From assembly GCA_049589355.1 (NCBI GenBank), contig JBAWAP010000247.1, positions 1 through 9,467 on the forward strand: a DNA stretch of 9,467 nucleotides, in the 5' to 3' direction. A program made the position numbers and the translations under genes. The number at the start of each line of letters is the position of its first letter. The first letter of the stretch is position 1. Below, in pieces: positions 1 to 6,407 of the stretch. A model generated the notes under the pieces. That model worked only from the letters and a program-made list of their open reading frames with translations, had not been told where the DNA came from and searched no databases. This stretch comes from JBAWAP01 sp049589355 (GTDB lineage Bacteria; Chloroflexota; Anaerolineae; VGOG01).

Positions 1-29
1 CCTAGTCCAGCGGCCCTGGCAGTCCGTTG

Positions 30-41
30 TGACCTTGGTCA
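30..41. repeat. 12-bp dyad TGACC-TT-GGTCA
   Basis: This is a perfect inverted repeat of two 5-base arms around a TT centre, in the non-coding left end of the window. It has the size of a small operator half-site pair. No promoter is recognisable next to it, so an operator role is only a guess. It could be chance. Confidence 0.25.
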
Positions 42-84
42 AGTGCGTATTTCGCAGTTTTCAGTGCCGGTCGTCGCCGTTGGA

Positions 85-106
85 GCAGCGGACTAGGGTC
101 CGCTGC
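85..106. repeat. Hairpin-forming inverted repeat (8-bp stem, 6-base loop)
   Basis: GCAGCGGA at 85-92 pairs perfectly with TCCGCTGC at 99-106 around the loop CTAGGG. It lies 53 bases downstream of the DUF2283 stop codon, where a terminator would be expected, but no T-run follows on either strand, so a Rho-independent terminator is not supported. The first 8 bases of the window (CCTAGTCC) are the exact reverse complement of 90-97, and the similarity continues imperfectly for a few bases. A second, partly cut-off copy of the same palindromic element may therefore sit at the edge. Confidence 0.45.
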
Positions 107-158
107 GAGCAAAGCTGAGTAGATACGTTCCCCGTACCTTTTCTTCATTGGCTTTGCC

Positions 159-380
159 TCAAGCTTCAACACGGGCGAACTGGGCCAGGCGCTCTGGGCC
201 GATGGCCGCACGTAGAAAGCGCGAAGCGTTCAGGATCTCCACACCGAGCAGTTGTCCCTCTTGGTCTAACTCCACATTGACTCCTTCGGCTACCTCCACA
301 AATCTCTCTTCCTCTCCATCCCGCACCAGGAAATAGAGAACATCGCTTTGGGGATCGTAATGAACTGTTGGTCTACTCAT
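159..380 (-). CDS. DUF2283 family small protein
   Basis: A 73-aa acidic protein. The pattern VHYDPQSDVLYFLV, a variable turn, then EGVNVELDQEGQLLGVEIL is the typical layout of DUF2283: a YDxxxDxLY strand, a hydrophobic V/L strand, and a D-x-x-G-x-x-x-G-x-E-I-L ending. The family's molecular function is unknown. Members are often encoded next to DUF4258 proteins, and the pair has been considered toxin-antitoxin-like, but no DUF4258 partner is visible here. ATG at 380 is chosen because GGTGG (385-389) precedes it, although the 4-base spacing is short. An in-frame TTG at 398 would add six residues but has no ribosome binding site. The gene starts 27 bases after the transporter stop, so it probably shares that transcript. 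Confidence 0.82.
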   Translation of the reverse strand: MSRPTVHYDPQSDVLYFLVRDGEEERFVEVAEGVNVELDQEGQLLGVEILNASRFLRAAIGPERLAQFARVEA

Positions 381-407
381 AGGTCCACCCAGCGACAAGG
401 CGGCATC

Positions 408-1637
408 TCAACGGCTTACTTTCTCCGTCATCAGGGGCGATTCTCTGAGTCTCGTGCAGAGAACCAGGCTTAGAACCATGAGCCCGATGAGCACAACCAA
501 AGGCGAGGTCATCGAGCCTGTTTCCGGGGACTTGAAGCTGTCCATTCCGAAGATGAAGATGATCCCTGAGATTTGCCCCACGAGCAACAGCAGGCCGTTT
601 GACGTGCCTTCCGGTGCTGGATAGGCAACTTCGGCGCCATACTGGAATCCAATCGGACCTGCGCTCAGCAAGAAGAAACCCAGGACAAAGGCTGCGGCGA
701 GCAGGAGCCAGTAGCCTGCGGCGTAGGTGATGCCGACGAGTCCCAGGGTCGCACCAGCCAAGGCCAGGATCATGAACGGGGTTCTCTTCCGATAGCGGTC
801 GGAGAGCAGTGGTATGACCAGGGCGCCGATAATGCCCCCTACGATCATCAAGCCTCCGATGATTCCGGCCTGAGTGATCGAGAATCCTCGTGGCCTCACG
901 ATGTTTTCGATCCACGTCGTCACCCCATTGAATATCCCCAGGCCCACGAAGAAGATGAGCATCAGGAGGACGAAATCCCTGTTGCGCAAAGTTCGCTTGA
1001 GGCCATCAAGAACCAGGGATCGCGCTTCCTGGTCCGGGGGGCACGGAGGCGTCGGAGGACGCTCCCTGGCGACTCCGAAAAAGACAACGGCGGCGATCAC
1101 GGACACAATCCCGTAGGTAACCAGCATGCTGCCGATGCCAGAGCGGATCGTAAGGTATGGGGTTAGTGCCAAACCCATGACGATGCCCAGGTACATAGCC
1201 AGCGATCCCAGGCCCGACGCGGTCGCCCGCTCCTGAATTGGAAACCAGCGAGCAGCTACCTTGGTTATGGCATTGAGGATGAACGGCTGCCCGATGGCAA
1301 TCCCGATCTGGGAAACGAGCACCAGTGTGTAATCTGCCGCCCACAGGCCCCGCAGCAAACCAAAGATGCCTGTCAGCGCGGCGCCTATTCCCACGGCGAC
1401 GCGGATCCCATAGGTATCAATGGCCCATGAGGCAGGGAACGAGATGATGATATAGACGATCATAAAGCTCATAGACAAGAGGCCGATGCTGAGGTCCGAG
1501 ACCCCATAATATTTGGCCGCGCTGCTCGTGATCGGGGCAAAGGTTATCCACAGAAGCTGGTTGACGACGACGACACACATAAACGCAAGCAGCACGACCC
1601 ATCGGTAACCATAGACCTTGAAGCTAGTTTGTTCCAT
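408..1637 (-). CDS. MFS transporter, FLVCR-like
   Basis: A 409-aa polytopic inner-membrane protein of major facilitator type: two bundles of about six hydrophobic helices separated by a charged, proline-rich cytoplasmic loop at residues 190-220. The loop 2-3 motif is D-T-Y-G-I-R (74-79) and its second-half counterpart is S-D-R-Y-R-K-R (279-285). The closest family I recognise is FLVCR (animal FLVCR1/2). Shared features are RWVVLL near the N-terminus, a Trp in helix 1 (W30), YYGVSDL then LSM (43-56), FPASW.(I/L)D..G(I/L)R, and above all the late segment GFQYGAEVAYPAPEGTSNGL (329-348), which matches the human E-I-T-Y-P-x-x-E-G-T-S-S-G-L motif. Animal members move choline or ethanolamine, and earlier work reported heme export. 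Substrate here is unknown. By eye, from memory of the human structures, W30 is kept, but the counterparts of the other choline-cage residues look like Y149 and N237. The start is supported by a strong AAGGAGG. MFS membership is secure; the subfamily is an inference. Confidence 0.93.
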   Translation of the reverse strand: MEQTSFKVYGYRWVVLLAFMCVVVVNQLLWITFAPITSSAAKYYGVSDLSIGLLSMSFMIVYIIISFPASWAIDTYGIRVAVGIGAALTGIFGLLRGLWAADYTLVLVSQIGIAIGQPFILNAITKVAARWFPIQERATASGLGSLAMYLGIVMGLALTPYLTIRSGIGSMLVTYGIVSVIAAVVFFGVARERPPTPPCPPDQEARSLVLDGLKRTLRNRDFVLLMLIFFVGLGIFNGVTTWIENIVRPRGFSITQAGIIGGLMIVGGIIGALVIPLLSDRYRKRTPFMILALAGATLGLVGITYAAGYWLLLAAAFVLGFFLLSAGPIGFQYGAEVAYPAPEGTSNGLLLLVGQISGIIFIFGMDSFKSPETGSMTSPLVVLIGLMVLSLVLCTRLRESPLMTEKVSR

Positions 1638-1646
1638 CGGACAAAA

Positions 1647-1653
1647 CCTCCTT
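1647..1653 (-). promoter_or_regulatory. Strong ribosome binding site of the transporter gene
   Basis: AAGGAGG on the minus strand lies 9 bases before the ATG at 1637 and fixes the transporter start. It is among the best Shine-Dalgarno matches in the window and lies only 28 bases beyond the predicted 3' end of the group II intron remnant. Confidence 0.85.
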
Positions 1654-1681
1654 TGAATTGATTTAGGTTTGGTAAGCCACC

Positions 1682-1779
1682 ATCGCAGTAGAACTGCCAG
1701 TTACCCAACAGCCCCCGTACACAACCCGGCGTGCAGCCTCGCCGTGAGCTCCATCGAATGATTTTCCCACACCGGGCTG
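1682..1779 (-). mobile_element. Group II intron remnant, 3' end (domains V and VI)
   Basis: Read on the minus strand, CAGCCCGGTGTG (1779-1768) pairs without interruption with CACGCCGGGTTG (1733-1722). The basal AGC faces GTT, that is A-U, G.U wobble and C-G, as in the catalytic triad of domain V. A short linker TGTAC leads to a second stem: GGGGGCTGTT (1716-1707) pairs with GGCAGTTCT plus C (1698-1688), leaving a single unpaired A at 1689. This is the expected bulged branch-point A of domain VI. The element would end in GAT at 1682, with the A eight nucleotides from the end, as in group II introns. Domains I-IV and any reverse transcriptase are absent, so it is a 5'-truncated, non-autonomous fossil. 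The domain V tip is abnormal: about 34 bases lie between the pairing arms. Bases 1780-1826, up to the nuclease stop codon, show no clear terminator and no recognisable 5' intron end. Identification is by eye from base pairing, not by a covariance model. Confidence 0.68.
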
Positions 1780-1826
1780 TTTGGATCTTCCTGTTGCCGA
1801 CTGCCACAGTGGAATGTGATGTCCCT

Positions 1827-4397
1827 TTACCCGACTGCTTTGACAAATGCATCAAACGAGCCCAGGCCCTTGTACTGATTGAATTTCTCATCTAGCACAA
1901 AGAGATAGGCCCACTCAACTTCTGTGCTCTCGTTTGCCTTCGCAATCCATTCCTCGGCTACGTCCTGCTTGGCTTCGGTGTCCTTCAGCTTGGCGAAGCC
2001 TTCCCCCTTAGTTTCGACCAGGTAATATCGTCCATCTGCTTTCACGATGAAATCAGGTATGTAGTAGTGAAAGCCGTACTCCTCGTCGTAGTAAGGTATC
2101 TTGAAGGGCACCACACGGCTCCACGCTTCAATGCCCTCCCACGTGTCCAACCTCTCCATGAACTCGTGCTCTAACTCGCTGTCATAGTCCGCCTGGTTGA
2201 ACACCGACTTTTTGGGGATGTACGTGTCCTTTGAGGTTTGCTTTGGCTTGGTCTCTGAAACTCTTACTGTTCTCAGGCTGGGTTCAAAGTCCCGCATGGT
2301 AGCAGCTATCTTGCGAATCTGATCTCGAAAAGCCTTCAGGATTTCGTCTACAATGGGCTCCAGATTGAGCCGTTTGACGTGTTCGGGGTTATCCCTGTCA
2401 AAGTCGCAAAAGAGCTTCCCTGCTATGTACTCATCCAGCTTCCTGTCAATGACTGCTTTCACGTTCGTCCCGACCAGTTTGTTGTCTTCGACGATCATGT
2501 TGACCAGCTTGGCTTTGACGAAGTTGTAGAAGGTATAAAACTTTAGCTCAACTTGCTCTCCCTCAGCCTCGCGTTCGCCAAGGCGCTTGTGTACGCGCTG
2601 TGGGTTGCGAACGTCAAAAGCCGCAACGTAGAATTTTGGGGCAGGCATTGCGTCCACGTTGATCAACGTGGCATCAATGGCTCGGGTCTGGTAGGTTCCT
2701 CCGGATAGGATGGGGACCTCAATATCGTACTCCAGCTTAGCCTCATCAACCCTGACTGTCTTGGGTGGCTTCTCTGGTCGGCCCGAATCAATGTGGAAGT
2801 CGTACCCGTGTCGTTTCTTTTCGGCCTCCCAGAAGCGCTTGAAGTTGGGGTGCTCAATGATCCAAAGTTTCTCTTCTACCTCGTACTCTTGATCGCGATT
2901 CTTGTGTGGGAATCTACGCCGCAGCCCCCGGCCAATGATCTGCTCCACCATGATCTGGCTGCCGGCCGCCCGCAAGGGGACGATGCAGTAAACCGACTTG
3001 ACGTCCCACCCCTCCTGGAGCATAAGCACGCTGACGATGACCTCGACCTTATTCTCAGGCTCGTCTATCTCCCTGGCAACTCTGCGCGCAGTCTCCAGGT
3101 CTCGCTTCAGAATCTCCCCGGTGGTCTTGTTGGTATGAATTACCAGAACCTCCTCATTGGTGTAGGGGTTATCTAGGTCCTCGATGATAGCGTTGCCAAT
3201 CTCGTCGGCCTCGTCGATGGTGCTGGTGAGAATAAAGAGGACCGGCTTGGCTGGCGTGTCAGCGTAAGTTTGCTTCAGCTCTCCCAGTTTCTTGAGACCT
3301 TCTTCAACGAGGAATTGCTTTTGCCTCTCGTCCGACCAGAGCACGATCTTGTCCTGCATATTGGCGTAGGTCTGGATCTCAATATCCTTGACGATGCCGT
3401 CGGGGTCTATGGCCTGCTTCAGGCCGTACTCGTAGACGATGTGTTCAAAGGGGGAGCCGTCACTGTAGTACTTGTTGGTGGCCGAAAAATCCAGTTGCAG
3501 GTGGAAACCCCGCGCGTTGTCGTGAACGTAGCGGATGATGCGCGACCATTCCGGCGCGGCGCTGTGGTGCGCTTCGTCGTTGATGACGGTGACGCAGTCG
3601 TATCTCAGTATCCGATTGACCAGAGGATTGATGAACTCGCCGATACGGGCATTGTCCAGCAGCAGTTGCAGTTGGTTTCGTCCACGAGGGGTCTCTTTGT
3701 CATAGAGCTGCTGGATGTTGGTCAGAAAGATGACACCGGTGCCGAACTCCGTGCTGCCCTCGTTTTGCTTCACTACCTGCACGTTCTTGAAGTTGAAGTC
3801 GTACACTTTGTCGTTGGCCCAGTATTCGGGCGGCACGATGGGGAACTGCTTGAAGATAGCCAGGTTCTCAAAGGCCAGTGCTAGGCGATCCAGGACAATG
3901 GTGTTAGGGCAGATCATCAGGAAGGTGCGGCTGTAGTTGTTCAGATACATCCAGGCGATAGCCAGGGCCATGACCATCGTCTTGCCGGAACCCGTGGCCA
4001 TGTTGAAGGCCAATTTAGGGATAGACGATTTAGTCAAATACTCGACAAAGGCTTCCTTGATCTGATTCTGTCGCTCCAATAGCTCAGGTGCGCTGTAATG
4101 CTGGAATTCCTCCAAAAGCGCAGCCTGCTCAATCAACTGAAAGTCTAGTTTGGAGGCCAACTCCCTAATGGTTCTCACCTTCAGCACTTCGTAGCAGTAG
4201 ATCAACACCTCAATGGCTTCGCGCTGGCAGCGCCAGTAGTCGAAAATCAGGTCCTGCTCCAGAAAGTGCTCCTCGTAGAACCAGTACTGGAGCAGCCGCT
4301 TGGTGATGGGGGTGGCGCCCTTGTAGTTGGTCTCCTCCCAGCGGGTGATGTTTCCCCGCCAGCCTTCTATTTTCTCCAACAGCTTTCTCGAAAACAT
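1827..4397 (-). CDS. Type III-like restriction subunit (SF2 helicase plus PD-ExK nuclease)
   Basis: An 856-aa protein expected to translocate on or act along DNA using ATP and to cut unmodified DNA together with the adjacent methyltransferase. Helicase motifs appear in order: motif I ATGSGKT (134-140), motif II DEAH (274-277), motif III SAT (305-307), motif V with LMLQEGWDVKSV (458-469) and motif VI QIIGRGLRR (486-494). The C-terminus holds a PD-(D/E)xK endonuclease core: E741 in the preceding helix, P781-D782 and E795-x-K797, in Y-I-P-D-F-I-V and Y-L-V-E-T-K-G. This architecture is that of type III Res subunits, somewhat shorter than the roughly 970 residues of EcoP15I Res. The ATG lies 8 bases after the methyltransferase stop, and AGGG overlapping that stop codon serves as ribosome binding site, so the two subunits are co-translated. 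All catalytic residues look intact. The symbol res would be appropriate by family, but no specific named enzyme is recognised. Confidence 0.93.
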   Translation of the reverse strand: MFSRKLLEKIEGWRGNITRWEETNYKGATPITKRLLQYWFYEEHFLEQDLIFDYWRCQREAIEVLIYCYEVLKVRTIRELASKLDFQLIEQAALLEEFQHYSAPELLERQNQIKEAFVEYLTKSSIPKLAFNMATGSGKTMVMALAIAWMYLNNYSRTFLMICPNTIVLDRLALAFENLAIFKQFPIVPPEYWANDKVYDFNFKNVQVVKQNEGSTEFGTGVIFLTNIQQLYDKETPRGRNQLQLLLDNARIGEFINPLVNRILRYDCVTVINDEAHHSAAPEWSRIIRYVHDNARGFHLQLDFSATNKYYSDGSPFEHIVYEYGLKQAIDPDGIVKDIEIQTYANMQDKIVLWSDERQKQFLVEEGLKKLGELKQTYADTPAKPVLFILTSTIDEADEIGNAIIEDLDNPYTNEEVLVIHTNKTTGEILKRDLETARRVAREIDEPENKVEVIVSVLMLQEGWDVKSVYCIVPLRAAGSQIMVEQIIGRGLRRRFPHKNRDQEYEVEEKLWIIEHPNFKRFWEAEKKRHGYDFHIDSGRPEKPPKTVRVDEAKLEYDIEVPILSGGTYQTRAIDATLINVDAMPAPKFYVAAFDVRNPQRVHKRLGEREAEGEQVELKFYTFYNFVKAKLVNMIVEDNKLVGTNVKAVIDRKLDEYIAGKLFCDFDRDNPEHVKRLNLEPIVDEILKAFRDQIRKIAATMRDFEPSLRTVRVSETKPKQTSKDTYIPKKSVFNQADYDSELEHEFMERLDTWEGIEAWSRVVPFKIPYYDEEYGFHYYIPDFIVKADGRYYLVETKGEGFAKLKDTEAKQDVAEEWIAKANESTEVEWAYLFVLDEKFNQYKGLGSFDAFVKAVG

Positions 4398-4405
4398 CGG
4401 CTTCC

Positions 4406-6196
4406 CTACTTTCCAACCTGGATCAGCTTGTTGGTATCGTTGCCAAAGATGTCCACTACTTTGATCACCACCTGATTGCCGCTCATCTTGGACTCCTCCA
4501 CCGCAAACTCCAATTCCAGGCTGCGATCCTTACGGGTGCGGTAGGTCTGCCAGCGAGAGACGAAGTGCTGTCCGTCGTAGTCGTAATCCACCGCCCAGTA
4601 GTCAATCAGGTCGCTGTAGCTCTGCAACACCTCGATCACGTCCTCGGAAAAGTCCTCCAGGTTGTAGACGTTAAAGTCGGTGATCCGCAACACGACCCGT
4701 CCATCCCTACGTTCGACTTCCACGTCCAAGCGGGGCATCTCGTAAAAATGGATGTTCTCCTTGCGGGGGTCTTTGACCTGCAGCGCCTCGCGGGGGATGC
4801 GGATCAGCTTCACGTCCACGCCCTCTTGTTGCTGGAGCGTTTCGATGCTCAGGTCCATGTTCATCGCAAACTCCCAGGCCAGCACGTCCAGCCTATCCGC
4901 GCCCAGCGCCTTGAGCTCCGCCACGGCCCGGCGGACGTTCTCAATGGTCATCTCGCTGTCCAGTTCGCCGATGTGGACGTAGCGCCTGCCCTTTTTGCCA
5001 TGCAGAAGGTCGTGGCCCGACTTGGCTTCGGCGCGGTAGAGTTCCAGGATGAACTCAAAGTACTTCTCCCGGTTCTTCTCCTCGGTATCGGCGAACTGGT
5101 ATGTCTTGTATTCGGAGAGGTTTTGGATGACGAAGGGACGCGGTGGTCCTTGGTAAAGCTGTCCGTTATTGTCCGGATCATAGGTGGCACTGATGTCCAT
5201 CAGCCGCTTGCGGGTGGTGTGGATGGCAAACTTGCCCAGGTCCGCGCCGATCCAGCGCCGGCCCAGCTTCTCCGCCACTGCCAGTGTGGTGCCGCTGCCG
5301 CAGAAGAAGTCGGCCACCAAGTCGCCGGGATTTGACGATGCCCTGATAATGCGTTCCAACAAGGCCTCAGGTTTCTGGGTAGGGAAACTAATATACTCCA
5401 GAGCATTTCCCTGAACTTTTGGTATCAACCACCAATCCTCAGGAATCTTACCCCCCTCATGCAATCTGTCTTCCCCTCTATCCCCAATCATACTCATTTC
5501 TCCAGGACCACGTCCAGATCGCGCCAGGCTTTCTTCATGGTAAGGTATGCGGATATCGTCTCGGTTGAAGACACGATTCTCCGTCTTTGAGTAGAACAGA
5601 ATTGTTCCATGGATTCTTGGGAAGAGATTCGATTCGCGAGACGGTCGTGTATAACACCAGATTATTTCATTGACAAGATTCTCTCCTCCCCAAATCTCAT
5701 CCATAACCAACCGGACGTAGCTGTCCATCCGGTAGTCCAGATGCACATAAATCGAGCCTGTATCGCTCAACAGCCGGTACATCAGCGCCAGCCGGTCGTA
5801 CATCATCTGCAGGTACGAGGCCCTGCCTCGCCCCCAGGTGTCGTTGTAAGCTTTCTGCTCAATTATGGACTCGGCCTTCTCTGCCTTGTCCCCTGCCTCA
5901 CCCACCTCCACTTGGGCTTTGAAAGTCGCCCCCGTGGCAAAGGGCGGATCAATGTAGATCAGGTCAATCTGGCCCTCAAACTCGTCCAGCAGCGAGGCCA
6001 TCACGTTCTTGTTGTCGCCCCAGATGAGCCGGTTGTTCCAGCCCTCCCAGCAGGGGTCGGCCTGTTCAGACTTCGGAAGTCTAGTGTTCCACAAGTCAAT
6101 GCGCTCCACCGTCTGGAAGGGCAGGCTGACTGTCTTGACTTTCGTCTCCTTGCCTCGCCATCGCAGTTCCACATCGGGCTCGAATAGGTCTGCCAT
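4406..6196 (-). CDS. Type III-like DNA methyltransferase (Mod), beta class
   Basis: A 596-aa S-adenosylmethionine-dependent DNA amino-methyltransferase, most likely N6-adenine, that would both protect host DNA and provide sequence recognition for the nuclease subunit. The catalytic motif IV D-P-P-F is at 83-86. The SAM-binding motif I is DFFCGSGTT (296-304), preceded by a motif X-like TQKPEALLERIIRAS. Catalytic motif before SAM motif is the beta-class order used by type III Mod proteins. The stretch between them (about 170-270) should contain the target recognition domain. Residues about 350-596 form the long C-terminal part seen in Mod proteins of this kind, with a recognisable LDVLAWEFAMN segment near 436-446. 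The start ATG at 6196 is supported by AAGGAG with 7 bases spacing. It precedes the nuclease gene by 8 bases. A plain orphan methylase is unlikely given that neighbour. The recognised DNA sequence cannot be read from the protein by eye. Confidence 0.94.
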   Translation of the reverse strand: MADLFEPDVELRWRGKETKVKTVSLPFQTVERIDLWNTRLPKSEQADPCWEGWNNRLIWGDNKNVMASLLDEFEGQIDLIYIDPPFATGATFKAQVEVGEAGDKAEKAESIIEQKAYNDTWGRGRASYLQMMYDRLALMYRLLSDTGSIYVHLDYRMDSYVRLVMDEIWGGENLVNEIIWCYTRPSRESNLFPRIHGTILFYSKTENRVFNRDDIRIPYHEESLARSGRGPGEMSMIGDRGEDRLHEGGKIPEDWWLIPKVQGNALEYISFPTQKPEALLERIIRASSNPGDLVADFFCGSGTTLAVAEKLGRRWIGADLGKFAIHTTRKRLMDISATYDPDNNGQLYQGPPRPFVIQNLSEYKTYQFADTEEKNREKYFEFILELYRAEAKSGHDLLHGKKGRRYVHIGELDSEMTIENVRRAVAELKALGADRLDVLAWEFAMNMDLSIETLQQQEGVDVKLIRIPREALQVKDPRKENIHFYEMPRLDVEVERRDGRVVLRITDFNVYNLEDFSEDVIEVLQSYSDLIDYWAVDYDYDGQHFVSRWQTYRTRKDRSLELEFAVEESKMSGNQVVIKVVDIFGNDTNKLIQVGK

Positions 6197-6203
6197 ACGG
6201 ATT

Positions 6204-6209
6204 CTCCTT
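6204..6209 (-). promoter_or_regulatory. Ribosome binding site of the methyltransferase gene
   Basis: AAGGAG on the minus strand lies 7 bases before the ATG at 6196. It falls inside the last unit of the tandem repeat; the neighbouring unit has a related GGAG at the matching place (6253-6256). This supports ATG at 6196 as the true start. Confidence 0.75.
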
Positions 6210-6402
6210 CAAATTTCCAGGTTGAGTTCACGGCAAAGTCCCGTTGGGTTTTCTCCAAAGTCAGGTTGAGTTTCGCATCAAAGGCCCGTTGCCTTTGGGT
6301 AAGAGGTCGGGGGGCTTTGCTCTCCAGGCAAGTTTGGTTGGGGGCAAAGCCGCAGAAGGCGCGCTGTTGGCGTGGATTAAGGTGCGAGTCTCCGTTGGGT
6401 TT
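6204..6402 (-). repeat. Degenerate tandem repeat array between ATPase and methyltransferase genes
   Basis: The gap of 211 bases between the two genes is built from imperfect copies of one unit. Two good copies lie at 6204-6252 and 6253-6300 (period 49). Both carry, on the plus strand, CAGGTTGAGTT, then CAAAG, then CCCGTTG; on the minus strand this reads CAACGGG..CTTTG..AACTCAACCTG. A more diverged, longer copy lies about 6320-6376 (CTCTCCAGGCAAGTTTGGTTG then GCAAAG), and a partial one at 6373-6402 (GTCTCCGTTGGGTTT). There are no long exact copies or regular spacers, so it is not a CRISPR. The copy nearest the methyltransferase contains AAGGAG at 6204-6209, which acts as its ribosome binding site. 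No convincing -35/-10 promoter or terminator is seen in the gap. Confidence 0.6.
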
Positions 6403-6407
6403 AGGAA

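Noticed and set aside
2..148. 48-codon minus frame MKKRYGERIYSALL... after the DUF2283 gene
   Set aside because: It has only a weak GAGG upstream, no recognisable family, and it runs through the hairpin at 85-106. It could be real, but coding is not supported.
1643..1826. Rho-independent terminator after the nuclease gene
   Set aside because: The stems present fit group II intron domains V and VI better, and no T-run follows any of them.
3270..3884. 204-codon plus-strand frame opposite the helicase-nuclease gene
   Set aside because: It is fully antisense to a gene with intact helicase motifs, and its V/L/D-rich low-complexity composition is what the opposite strand of such codons gives. No domain is visible.
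4565..5335. 256-codon plus-strand frame opposite the methyltransferase gene
   Set aside because: It is antisense to a well-supported gene; its V/L/H-rich composition and lack of motifs mark it as a shadow frame.
6204..6402. CRISPR array
   Set aside because: The units are imperfect and directly abutting, with no conserved repeat separated by unique spacers of equal size, and no cas genes are present.
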